Assembly: GCA_013298955.1 (NCBI GenBank)
Contig: JAAFJT010000035.1
Coordinates: 1-41,614 of the forward strand
Length of the DNA: 41,614 bases
Direction of reading: 5' to 3'
Source: Chitinophagales bacterium
GTDB taxonomy: Bacteria; Bacteroidota; Bacteroidia; Chitinophagales; Saprospiraceae
Shown here: positions 33,488-41,614 of the stretch, in pieces
How the letters are laid out: each line of letters opens with the position of its first letter
Position numbering within the stretch: the stretch's first letter is position 1
Position numbers and translations under genes: made by a program
Notes under the pieces: model-generated
The model's input: the letters and a program-made list of their open reading frames with translations, nothing else
What the model was told of the DNA's origin: nothing
The model's database searches: none

Positions 33488-35575
33488 ATGAAAAATCCTC
33501 TTATTTACCTACTTGTCTTTTTAACCTTTTTTTGCTTTGCGCAACAACCCTTATCCCAAAATAATTTAGGTGATGAAAAAAGTGAATATTTGCGACAACA
33601 TGCTCAAAATCCTGTTCATTGGAACGCATGGCGCACGGATGTTTTACAAAAAGCATTGATTAGCAATCAATTAATGATTATTAGCATTGGTTATTCGTCT
33701 TGTCATTGGTGTCATGTAATGGAACGTGAAACATTTTCAGATTCCACAATAGGGCATTTTATGAATACTCATTTTACAAATATCAAAGTCGATAGAGAAG
33801 AACGCCCTGATATTGACCAGATGTATTTGAAAGCGTGTCAATTATTAAATGGTTCGAGTTGTGGCTGGCCTTTGAATGTGATTGCGTTGCCTGATGGCAG
33901 TCCTGTTTGGATTGGCGTGTATTTACCCAAAGAAAAATGGTCGGAAATTCTGAACTATTTCTTGAAAGCGTACGAGCAAAATCCAAAAAAACTTCAAAAT
34001 TATGCTCAACAACTGCAAAAAGGCGTGCAAAATGCTTACGCATTGCCAACGGAACGCGATACAACGCTTCAAATGGATATTTCAAAAAGCATTCAACATA
34101 TAAAAAATAATTTAGATTTGAAGCAGGGCGGTTTAATCGCTCGAAACAAGTTTCCTACGCCTGCATTATTCAACTTTTTGTTGGAAATATCCGTTTTAGA
34201 ACGCGATTCGATTGCCCAACAAGCCGTAACATTGACTTTACAAAAGGTTGCCCATCGAAGTTTATACGATGTGTTAGGCGGCGGTTTTGGGCGATATACG
34301 ACCGATTCTTTATGGAATACACCGCATTTTGAAAAAATGTTGTATGACAATGCTCAATTAATTAGTTTATACAGCCATGCGTATCAAAGTACGCAAAATA
34401 TTGATTATCAAAATGTTATAAAACAAACTATTGAATTTGCGCAACGCGAATGGTTGGATTCAACAGGCTGCTTTTATGCTTCATCGGATGCAGATGCGGA
34501 TGCCAAAGAAGGCGATTATTACACTTGGACGAAAGCGGAAATAGATAAAATATTAGGGTCAAAATCGGAGCTTTATTGTCAATATTACGGTGTTACTGCA
34601 ACCGGTAATTTTGAATCGCCCAAAAATATTTTGATAAAATCGAATAATTCAAATTTAAATCATTTAAAAACCATTGAAGATTGCAATAAAATTTTGTTTA
34701 AGGTTCGGCGTAAACGAATTGCGCCACATGTAGATAAAAAAATATTGACAGGTTGGAATGCGTTGATGGTAACTGCTTTGGCGAATGCTTACAATGCTTT
34801 GGGTGAACCCAATTATCAACAAATAGTTTTAAAAAATGCTCATTTTTTAGTGAAAGAACGGATGAATATTCATGGACAATTGAAAAGAACGGACGATTTA
34901 AATGGTTTTTTGGAAGATTACGCATACACGATTCAAGCCTTTTTGAAGGTTTATGAAATGACTTTTGATGAAAAATGGTTGCAAAAGTCGGCACAATTGG
35001 CAGATTACGTATTGACACATTTTCAAGATGCCAAAAGTGACCTTTTTGGCTCCTCCGAAGGCGATTCTACCTTCTATTTTCGAGAAGTGCCTGTTACAGA
35101 TGGCGTTTTGCCAAGTCCGAATGCGGTGTTTGCGTTAGCCTTGCAACAATTGGGAACGTTATTAGATAAACCGATTTATTTAAAAAAAGCATCAAAAATG
35201 TTTGAAACGATGCACTCGCTACTGGATAATTCACAACAATCTGTTTTTTATTATGAATGGTGCAAAGGGGTTTATCAACAAAAGAAACCGCCAATTGAAG
35301 TAGCAATTGTAGGTAAAAAGGCACTTCAATTGCGTCAAGCATTGGCAAAACAGTACTTGCCCAATACGTACTTGCTCGGCTCAACCGTACCTTCATCGTT
35401 AGAATTATTAAATAATAAGTTTAAAAAAAATGAAACATGGATTTATGTTTGCCAAAATAAAGCATGTAAACAACCTGTTCAAACGGTTGAAGCAGCGTTA
35501 AAACTCCTTAAACGAGACAATCTTCAAAAAAAATCCGATGAATTAATCAAAAATAGGCTTAAATTTGCTCCATAA
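33488..35575 (+). CDS. DUF255 thioredoxin-domain protein (YyaL / SPATA20-like)
   Basis: 695 residues from the ATG at 33488, where a signal peptide starts (LIYLLVFLTFFCFAQ); the frame extends 9 codons further into a palindrome. After NPVHWNAW comes the thioredoxin-like domain with SIGYSSCHWCHVMERETF (C72, C75), VDREERPDIDQMY and GWPLNVIALPDG. A helical six-hairpin-type domain fills the rest (GGFGRYTTDSLWNTPHFEKM, SSDADADAKEGDYYTW, LTGWNALMVTALANAY). The family is widespread; its biochemical role is unknown, and the second domain resembles N-acylglucosamine epimerase-like barrels. The signal peptide suggests a periplasmic location. Confidence 0.92.
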   Translation: MKNPLIYLLVFLTFFCFAQQPLSQNNLGDEKSEYLRQHAQNPVHWNAWRTDVLQKALISNQLMIISIGYSSCHWCHVMERETFSDSTIGHFMNTHFTNIKVDREERPDIDQMYLKACQLLNGSSCGWPLNVIALPDGSPVWIGVYLPKEKWSEILNYFLKAYEQNPKKLQNYAQQLQKGVQNAYALPTERDTTLQMDISKSIQHIKNNLDLKQGGLIARNKFPTPALFNFLLEISVLERDSIAQQAVTLTLQKVAHRSLYDVLGGGFGRYTTDSLWNTPHFEKMLYDNAQLISLYSHAYQSTQNIDYQNVIKQTIEFAQREWLDSTGCFYASSDADADAKEGDYYTWTKAEIDKILGSKSELYCQYYGVTATGNFESPKNILIKSNNSNLNHLKTIEDCNKILFKVRRKRIAPHVDKKILTGWNALMVTALANAYNALGEPNYQQIVLKNAHFLVKERMNIHGQLKRTDDLNGFLEDYAYTIQAFLKVYEMTFDEKWLQKSAQLADYVLTHFQDAKSDLFGSSEGDSTFYFREVPVTDGVLPSPNAVFALALQQLGTLLDKPIYLKKASKMFETMHSLLDNSQQSVFYYEWCKGVYQQKKPPIEVAIVGKKALQLRQALAKQYLPNTYLLGSTVPSSLELLNNKFKKNETWIYVCQNKACKQPVQTVEAALKLLKRDNLQKKSDELIKNRLKFAP

Positions 35576-35602
35576 GTAGCTTAGTTAAAAGAATCTATCA
35601 AA

Positions 35603-35615
35603 AAGCCTTTGGCTT
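35603..35615. terminator. Weak hairpin after the DUF255 gene
   Basis: AAGCC-TTT-GGCTT, 27 bp past the stop and followed by AAATGAGATT, with no clear T-run. The stem is short, so termination here is uncertain. Confidence 0.25.
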
Positions 35616-35822
35616 AAATGAGATTGGAATCGTCGATTTTCCAACTAAAATGTCTAATGTCCAATTATCGCGCCTTGTGAATGGGGTGTGTTCTGGTTGC
35701 ACATGGTGTTTTCCACATGGTTATGAAACCATCAATTCAACCATTGGAAATCATCAAAGAAGTTGGAAAAATTCAGACTAAAAAAATGGAAACCAATTAT
35801 TTGTACATTAAAATAATTAAAA

Positions 35823-36113
35823 ATGCAACGTCAATTTGAACGATCTATCGCCGATATTTTATTGGAAGTCATCCGCACTATGAAGTGGACAGACCGAGTT
35901 AATGATGCTAAAATTGTCGCTATGTGGGGCAGGGTGATGGGCAAAAACATTGAAACTTATACGCGAAAGTTATATGTACGCAGACGCGTTTTGTTTGTGG
36001 AAATAGATTCATCTTCCTTGCGGCACGAATTATTTTATGGAAAAGATAAGATTTGGCAAAATTTAAATAAAGAATTAGGCGAAGATTATCTCAAAGATGT
36101 GGTTATTCGTTAG
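35823..36113 (+). CDS. DUF721 (DciA-like) protein
   Basis: 96 residues matching the DUF721 fold: an N-terminal helix (SIADILLEVIRTMKW), the VAMWGRVMGKNIETYTRKLYVRRRVLFVEIDSSSLRHEL core with the W-x-x-V/I-x-G pattern, and a short tail. DciA proteins load the replicative helicase DnaB in bacteria that lack DnaC; short DUF721 proteins of this kind in Bacteroidota are presumed to do the same. The gene is alone, starting after a 247-bp gap in which I see no gene, and ends just before a perfect palindrome. Confidence 0.85.
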   Translation: MQRQFERSIADILLEVIRTMKWTDRVNDAKIVAMWGRVMGKNIETYTRKLYVRRRVLFVEIDSSSLRHELFYGKDKIWQNLNKELGEDYLKDVVIR

Positions 36114-36118
36114 TAATT

Positions 36119-36222
36119 AGCTCAATTGGAACGCGGATGACACGGATTGGGCGGATTTTCGCGGATTTAAAAAAATCCGCGAAAATCCGCCCAATCCGTG
36201 TCATCCGCGTTCCAATTGAGCT
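36119..36222. repeat. GGAT-periodic long palindrome, copy 5 (perfect 50-bp arms)
   Basis: A 104-bp inverted repeat with perfect 50-bp arms around AAAA. GGAT occurs at 9-, 9- and 10-bp steps in each arm. It fills almost the whole gap between the converging DUF721 gene (ends 36113) and the subtilase gene (ends 36225). Confidence 0.95.
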
Positions 36223-36224
36223 GA

Positions 36225-37901
36225 TTAAGCGCGCGGTGATGGTTTTTTCTTACCTTTCATTTGTCCTGCCAATTGCACTGCTTTGAATGAATTGACCGTT
36301 CCGCCTGTGCGAGAAAGGGTTGAAAACTCTACTTTTTCCTCACTACCCGGTTTTTTAACCTTATACGATTGCTTCACAACCGATTTTTCAATACATTCTT
36401 TAATTTGCTCCGCCGTCAAATCTGGAAAATGAGACCGCAACATCGCCGCAACACCCGCCGTCACAGGAGATGCCATCGACGTACCACTCGCATTTTGATA
36501 TTTGCCATCAGGCGTAGTCGAATATAAATCCACTCCTGGCGAAAAAACATCTACATTATTTTGACCATAATTGCTAAAATTAGCCACTGATTTGTCATCC
36601 GTTTTCCACGATAACGCACCTACTTCTACCCAATTCGTTGCTTTTTTCTTGCCAAACCAGCGTTTCCACAACGATTTGCGCTCAAAAATGGGCGTTGGAA
36701 AATTCGTATGGTCTGCATCATTGTTTTTCGCATCATTGCCTGCCGCATGCACTAACAAAACATCATGGTCTGCAGCATATTTCACCGCCCTATCCACTGC
36801 ATTTTTATCCCACGAATAACTTTTGCCAAAACTCATATTGATAACGGTCGCACCATTATCCACCGCGTACCGAATCGCATTCGCAACATCTTTATCGCGT
36901 TCATCGCCGTCAGGCACACAACGAACTGCCATAATCCGCACATTGTCGGCAACGCCTTTGATACCTTTATTGTTATCCCGAATCGCGCCGATGATGCCCG
37001 CAACATGGGTTCCGTGAAACGCATCAGGTCCTTTTACATCATTATTGCCATAATTTCTATCATCAGGATTGGAATAATCATCCTTAACAATATCCTTACG
37101 GGTGTCTAAATCGGGATTGTATTGAAATTTAGCCTTGCCTTCATACCGTTCAATCTCCGCTTTCAATTGCTCATCCAAATCACCCCTCATCTTAGCAAGC
37201 GATTCTTGGTCTCCTTCCGACTCAACCAATTTCAATAAAATCCCTTTGCTCATCATTAAGGTTTGGTCGCCTTTTGGGTCAATTTTATCTATATTTTCTT
37301 TGGTAATGCGTTGGTCTTTTAAAACCGTTTCAGCAGCTTCTAAAGCCTTTGTAATCAAGCTCTTAGTCATTTCAATTTGTTCTAATGCTTGGGTCGCTTC
37401 ATTTCGATTTTCTTCTACTTCTTTCTTGATTTTCTCGTAATCTTCATATTCTTTTTTATCCTTACCTGTGAGTTTGGAAACATCCATTTTATCAAATTTG
37501 GTGCGCAATTTTGCATAAACCCGCGTCACTTCCAACGTTTCGTGATGCACATTTTTACCATCTTTATTGCCCAAAAAATTCCAACCATAAATGTCATCTA
37601 CATAACCATTTTTGTCATCATCAATGCCATTATTCGGAATTTCACGCTTATTAATCCACATGATGTCTTTCAAATCCTCATGTTGCGGATCCACCCCGCC
37701 ATCAATCACGGCAACAATCACCGTCTGCCCCTTTTTGCCCTTCAACAACTCTCGATAAGTCTTTTCCGTACTCACGCCGTTGACACTATTTTCGGTTTTG
37801 TCCAAATTAAACCAATTAGCAGGCGCTTTGTCCTTTTGTGCAAAACCATTGTTGGCACAAACCATGCTGAATCCCATCACTATCGGGAAGCGTAATTTCA
37901 T
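36225..37901 (-). CDS. S8 family serine peptidase (subtilase)
   Basis: 558 residues: a signal peptide (about 1-21), then a subtilisin domain with D67 (AVIDGGVDPQHEDL), H296 (AFHGTHVAGI), N389 (VHAAGND) and S475 (GTSMASPVTAG), so the triad and oxyanion Asn are complete. Between Asp and His lies an unusual helical, charged insert of roughly 170 residues (about 120-290), rich in Lys and Glu and probably coiled-coil. There is no obvious C-terminal sorting domain; the protein ends in a basic GKKKPSPRA tail. It is probably a secreted or periplasmic protease. Confidence 0.93.
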   Translation of the reverse strand: MKLRFPIVMGFSMVCANNGFAQKDKAPANWFNLDKTENSVNGVSTEKTYRELLKGKKGQTVIVAVIDGGVDPQHEDLKDIMWINKREIPNNGIDDDKNGYVDDIYGWNFLGNKDGKNVHHETLEVTRVYAKLRTKFDKMDVSKLTGKDKKEYEDYEKIKKEVEENRNEATQALEQIEMTKSLITKALEAAETVLKDQRITKENIDKIDPKGDQTLMMSKGILLKLVESEGDQESLAKMRGDLDEQLKAEIERYEGKAKFQYNPDLDTRKDIVKDDYSNPDDRNYGNNDVKGPDAFHGTHVAGIIGAIRDNNKGIKGVADNVRIMAVRCVPDGDERDKDVANAIRYAVDNGATVINMSFGKSYSWDKNAVDRAVKYAADHDVLLVHAAGNDAKNNDADHTNFPTPIFERKSLWKRWFGKKKATNWVEVGALSWKTDDKSVANFSNYGQNNVDVFSPGVDLYSTTPDGKYQNASGTSMASPVTAGVAAMLRSHFPDLTAEQIKECIEKSVVKQSYKVKKPGSEEKVEFSTLSRTGGTVNSFKAVQLAGQMKGKKKPSPRA

Positions 37902-37939
37902 ATTATTTTAATTTTTATTTGAATTAGAAAATGTCACCA

Positions 37940-37947
37940 CAAAGGTA
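37940..37947 (-). promoter_or_regulatory. Possible -7 element for the subtilase gene
   Basis: The minus strand reads TACCTTTG, matching TAnnTTTG, 38 nt before the ATG at 37901. A TTTA stands in for TTTG about 16 nt upstream. Confidence 0.4.
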
Positions 37948-38061
37948 TTGATATTGACGTTTCTAAACGCTGAAAAACACGATTTTTGGATAAATTTTAC
38001 TACGAATCACTGTTTTTTTTAGACTAAAAGTCGATTTTGCTTTTAAAAGGTTGCGTGACGG

Positions 38062-41000
38062 CTACACAAACATCGGCGATGTAGCCCGTACTTTTTCAAT
38101 TAATTTTTTATAAATCTCATTACCTTGCAAAATGCCTTCATTACCAACCAAAATTAAATGTCGCCTTGCACGGGTAATCGCCACATTTAATTTTCTGTCA
38201 ACGCCCTCTTCCGACAATGACATCAACGAATCTAATTGCGAAACGCGATTCGTACAAAGCGAAATGAGGATAATATCGCGCGCACCACCTTGATACCGTT
38301 CCACCGTATCAATCGTCAAAAGGTCAGGATTCCTGCCTTCTTCTTGCAAAACTTGCCGAATTTGGGCAATCTGCGCCCGATACGGCGTGATAACGCCAAT
38401 CGTATAAGGTTTCAAATCGCGTTGATTTGATTTATAAATTGTTTCAAATGCTGCCACCATTTTGGCAATCAAAACCGCTTCATACCGATTGGTTTTACTC
38501 CGCTTATCGGCATTGTCAACAGGCGTATCAAAAAACAACATTCGATTTGATAAAAGCTGTTTTTGAAACGATTCCGCTTCTTTTTCTAACTTTAAACCAA
38601 TGGGTTTCAATTGTTTAGCATTCATCCCTTCTGGCAAAATGCGCAATTTGCCTTCATAAAATTCTTCACTTGGAAAGCGCATAATGTCATCGTGCATGCG
38701 CCCTTGCCGACTTAAACGGTCAAATGCCCAATGCCAATCTTCATATTGACTCTTTTTATACAAGCGTTCAAACAAAGAATTGCGCAGGTTTTTCAACCCA
38801 ATCGAATGCAAATTCGGTGCTTCTACCGCCGATTCTTTTTCCGATTGCGTCACCACCGCAGGCAATTGTTTATGGTCGCCAATCAACACAAATCGTTCAA
38901 AATGATGCAATAAACCCACCAACATCGGTTCTAAAATCTGAGATGCCTCATCAATCATCACCGTTTGAAACTTTTTGAGTTGAAACAATTCACTTTTGCC
39001 CAATATCGAAGAAACCGTAGCTACAAAAACGCGTTTTCCTTCAATGTAGGTTTTCAACGTTTTTCGGGTCGAAATCGCTGCAATTTGTCCTTCTAACAAT
39101 TGGTCTCGATACGCTTCACCCGTCGAAAACCGCGAACCAATCCGCGAATACAACGGTTTGACCCAATCACCTAAATCTTCTATCGCTTCACAAATTTCAT
39201 CTACGGCTCGATTCGTATAAGCTAAAAGTAAAATATTTTGCTCCGAATGTTTCAATAAATAACCCACCAAATGTTTCAACATCACACTCGTTTTCCCTGT
39301 ACCGGGTGGACCCCACAACAAAAAGTAATCTTTGGATTCAATTATTTTTTGAAAAACGCGTTTTTGTTCCTCCGTCAAACCTTGTTTTTCCAAATAAGTG
39401 GCATTGAAATGGTGTTCCGTAGCTTGCATCGGCGGACTCAAACCCAATAACAAATCGCGTTTGGGTTTCAACGCTTGCGCAAAATCAAATAAACTCCGAT
39501 ACATCGCCGTAAAACTACTATCCAATAAATCATGTTCAATGTGCCAAAAATGCGTTGTTTCAAACATGCTCTGATTCAACTGCCTTGAACGCAATCGAAT
39601 GATTACCTTGTTTTTATCAATAGCAATAATCGTTGATTTGAAAATTTGATTATCCAAAGCCGTGCTTGCGCCGTCGGCATCATCCGCAGGATATAAGGCA
39701 ATAATATCGCCAATTCTAAAATTCGCTAACTCTTTGGTGCGCTCTGTGCGTTGAAAAGTGATGAACGGGTCTGCCTCTGTCGTCTTATTTTCGTCAATTT
39801 TGAGGTAACTTAAAATTTCAAAATCATCTTCTTTTTCTTCCAAACTTTTGAGCCAAAGCGATGCAACGCCTTTCAATCCGTCAACGCCTTGCGAACCCGT
39901 TTTTGCCAATTGATGTTCCCGCGAAATGAACGACGTAAATGCCATGAAATACGTGCGTTCCAAATCACTCATACCGCTAAATACTTTTTCAAAATGCTCC
40001 ACTTGGGTTCGTTCAAAACCGGTTGCTTCTTTTTGCATTTTTGAAATCATTCGTTTAAAAATATGGTTTTCTTGGAATAAAGAATCGTCTTTATTTAAAT
40101 TAACCAAACATTGTTCTAAGGCAAGGATTTGATTGCGCACATTAATCGCTTCTGCTTGTTGCGATTTGGCAACAGGCGCGAACTTCAAACGGTCTTTTTC
40201 CAAACCCGAATAGAGGATAAAATTGGCAGGTTTGGTCTTGTTTTTGAAGGACGATTCAATCATTAAATCGTACAAAAGCGTTTGCATAAAGTGATTTTGA
40301 TTGATACCATAAATATTCGCTTTGTACAATTTACCACTTTTTAACTCGACAATCGCCGATTTATCATTTTTCGGATTTTTATAAAATAAATCTAATCGCC
40401 CTTGAATGCCGAAAGTTTCCGCCGCAAACGAAGGTTCGATAAAACAATCCGCAAGTTGTATGTTATTGCGTTGAAATTCTCCTTTGACCATGAGTTTGAT
40501 GCCGAAAAAGTGCTTTTTCGATTCATCCATAATCTCGTGCATTTCTTTTTCCTCATACAAACAAAATGCTAATGGACTGAGCCTAAACACTTTGCGAAAC
40601 GTCGTAGGAAAATCCGCTTCAGGATTGGCAATCAACTCATCTAAAAAAAAGTTGGCAATATTTCCAATCATCATCGCTTTGCCCATTGTATGCGATTGAA
40701 ATTTTTTGAGCAAATACGTCAATGCTTCCGCGCCTTCACTCCGAAAACACTCCGCAATACTCGTGACATCCACCAAATAATCGGGTTCAACGACGAACAT
40801 GCGCGGTCGCCAAATGCCATGAATATCCACTTCGACTTCAATCAAATTCAATGTCAACGGAAAACCAAAATATTCTTTAATAACTGCAATGGTTTTTTTA
40901 AAATTTTCATTGCGTTCTGGGATATTGTATTGAATCCGAAGCACCGCACTCGGGTCTGTTTCCCAAGTTGCCACAAATTGTTCTAACTTTGGGTCGTCAT

Positions 41001-41487
41001 ATAAAATCGTGACACGGGCTTTTGAATAATGTTTTTGAATTTCGACAGGTTGCAATTGATACGCGTAATTGCGCGGCAGGATTTTGAACAATCGCTTTTT
41101 CTCCTCCGCATCCATCGAATTTTCGGCATCTTCGACCAAATGTTTGACCGATTCGGCACAAACTTTCAGTCCAAGCCAATATTCTGCCGTCATTTTTTCA
41201 TTGATTTCCGTCGTGCCAGTGTATTCATTCACGGAACGCGCCACTTTGCGGAACGCATGAATGTAAAATTGCATTCGACTTGGAATATCATATTTTTGAC
41301 ATGCAAAAACGATTCGCGCAAAAAGCGTTGTAAATTGAATTTTTTCTAATGCAGTCGCATTGACAAAGACTTGTATCAATAAATCGTGCAACCGATTGAT
41401 TTTGACCACTAAGGAAACGCCATCAGAATTATCCCAGATTTTGAGGATTTCACGGTAATATAAGCGCGCTAATTCGTTATTTTTCAT
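38062..41487 (-). CDS. Dna2-like fused PD-(D/E)XK nuclease and superfamily 1 helicase
   Basis: About 1141 residues from the ATG at 41487; the frame has four more codons back to a TTG. The middle holds a RecB/Cas4-type nuclease: GIQGRLDLFY (D366), AIVELKSGKLYKAN (E381, K383) and QNHFMQTLLYDL (Q402...Y406). The C-terminal SF1 helicase shows a QGLTEEQKRV Q-motif, Walker A GPPGTGKT (726-733), VMIDEASQ (843-850), GDHKQLP, LSRQGRMHDDIMRFP, and ITRARRHLILVGN. The nuclease-before-helicase order is that of eukaryotic Dna2, but the four iron-sulfur cysteines are not seen. A role in DNA end processing or repair is inferred. It continues the row of minus-strand genes. Confidence 0.88.
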   Translation of the reverse strand: MKNNELARLYYREILKIWDNSDGVSLVVKINRLHDLLIQVFVNATALEKIQFTTLFARIVFACQKYDIPSRMQFYIHAFRKVARSVNEYTGTTEINEKMTAEYWLGLKVCAESVKHLVEDAENSMDAEEKKRLFKILPRNYAYQLQPVEIQKHYSKARVTILYDDPKLEQFVATWETDPSAVLRIQYNIPERNENFKKTIAVIKEYFGFPLTLNLIEVEVDIHGIWRPRMFVVEPDYLVDVTSIAECFRSEGAEALTYLLKKFQSHTMGKAMMIGNIANFFLDELIANPEADFPTTFRKVFRLSPLAFCLYEEKEMHEIMDESKKHFFGIKLMVKGEFQRNNIQLADCFIEPSFAAETFGIQGRLDLFYKNPKNDKSAIVELKSGKLYKANIYGINQNHFMQTLLYDLMIESSFKNKTKPANFILYSGLEKDRLKFAPVAKSQQAEAINVRNQILALEQCLVNLNKDDSLFQENHIFKRMISKMQKEATGFERTQVEHFEKVFSGMSDLERTYFMAFTSFISREHQLAKTGSQGVDGLKGVASLWLKSLEEKEDDFEILSYLKIDENKTTEADPFITFQRTERTKELANFRIGDIIALYPADDADGASTALDNQIFKSTIIAIDKNKVIIRLRSRQLNQSMFETTHFWHIEHDLLDSSFTAMYRSLFDFAQALKPKRDLLLGLSPPMQATEHHFNATYLEKQGLTEEQKRVFQKIIESKDYFLLWGPPGTGKTSVMLKHLVGYLLKHSEQNILLLAYTNRAVDEICEAIEDLGDWVKPLYSRIGSRFSTGEAYRDQLLEGQIAAISTRKTLKTYIEGKRVFVATVSSILGKSELFQLKKFQTVMIDEASQILEPMLVGLLHHFERFVLIGDHKQLPAVVTQSEKESAVEAPNLHSIGLKNLRNSLFERLYKKSQYEDWHWAFDRLSRQGRMHDDIMRFPSEEFYEGKLRILPEGMNAKQLKPIGLKLEKEAESFQKQLLSNRMLFFDTPVDNADKRSKTNRYEAVLIAKMVAAFETIYKSNQRDLKPYTIGVITPYRAQIAQIRQVLQEEGRNPDLLTIDTVERYQGGARDIILISLCTNRVSQLDSLMSLSEEGVDRKLNVAITRARRHLILVGNEGILQGNEIYKKLIEKVRATSPMFV

Positions 41488-41522
41488 ATTATTTTTCAAA
41501 AAAATGTTTAAAACACAACGCG

Positions 41523-41530
41523 CAAAAGTA
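41523..41530 (-). promoter_or_regulatory. Possible -7 element for the nuclease-helicase gene
   Basis: The minus strand reads TACTTTTG, matching TAnnTTTG, 35 nt before the ATG at 41487. No TTTG at the -33 distance is visible. Confidence 0.3.
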
Positions 41531-41614
41531 ACAAATTGATAGAACTGTGAACGTTTTTTACCAATTATTTTAACATTTTTTTAAAATCCTTATATTTTAT
41601 GCGCAAGCGTTCGG

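Overview
The window is AT-rich DNA from a member of the Bacteroidota, probably a free-living relative of the Saprospiria, Chitinophagia or Cytophagia; I cannot place it more closely. The evidence is two TonB-dependent receptors with carboxypeptidase-regulatory-like N-termini paired with DUF4249 lipoproteins, a LytS/LytTR two-component pair, a FG-GAP/ASPIC-UnbV surface protein, double-glycine leader peptides, very weak Shine-Dalgarno signals, and several promoters of the Bacteroidota type (TTTG, about 19 nt, TAnnTTTG). No tRNA, rRNA, CRISPR array or intact insertion sequence was seen.

Layout. 1-2000: start of mutS2 (runs off the left edge), a Uma2-type nuclease and an Rpn-type PD-(D/E)XK nuclease. 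2128-7137: LytTR regulator and LytS kinase, divergent from a TonB receptor/DUF4249 pair. 7235-11928: a disaccharide phosphorolysis operon (beta-phosphoglucomutase, a cytoplasmic PAS histidine kinase, GH65 phosphorylase). 12223-15931: a LOG-family nucleotide hydrolase, a small four-helix membrane protein and a TPR histidine kinase. 16123-16647: two small double-glycine leader peptides with related C-termini, one of them only 56 codons. 17086-20504: a second TonB receptor/DUF4249 pair. 21047-29795: clpB, a small cytochrome c, a Tat-exported TIM-barrel protein, a vanadium-haloperoxidase/PAP2-like lipoprotein, purC, a short lipoprotein and a second Rpn copy. 29875-41487: a large FG-GAP protein split by a frameshift, a DUF255 thioredoxin-like protein, a DciA-like DUF721 protein, a subtilase and a Dna2-like nuclease-helicase.

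Most notable. (1) Two perfect tandem duplications with exactly the same 127-bp period lie 20 kb apart. One breaks the FG-GAP gene, and removing one copy restores a single 1075-residue frame. 127 is a common maximum k-mer in de Bruijn assembly, so both look like uncollapsed contig joins. (2) The peptide pair at 16.1-16.6 kb lies just upstream, on the same strand, of a TPR sensor kinase and is the best candidate here for an undescribed peptide system. (3) The gaps between genes carry two families of long palindromes. One has GGAT every 9-11 bp in each arm (five copies). The other is centred on GTTTGAAAC or a similar core (three close copies and two relatives). Short 10- or 11-bp tandem arrays grow from the edges of the second type.
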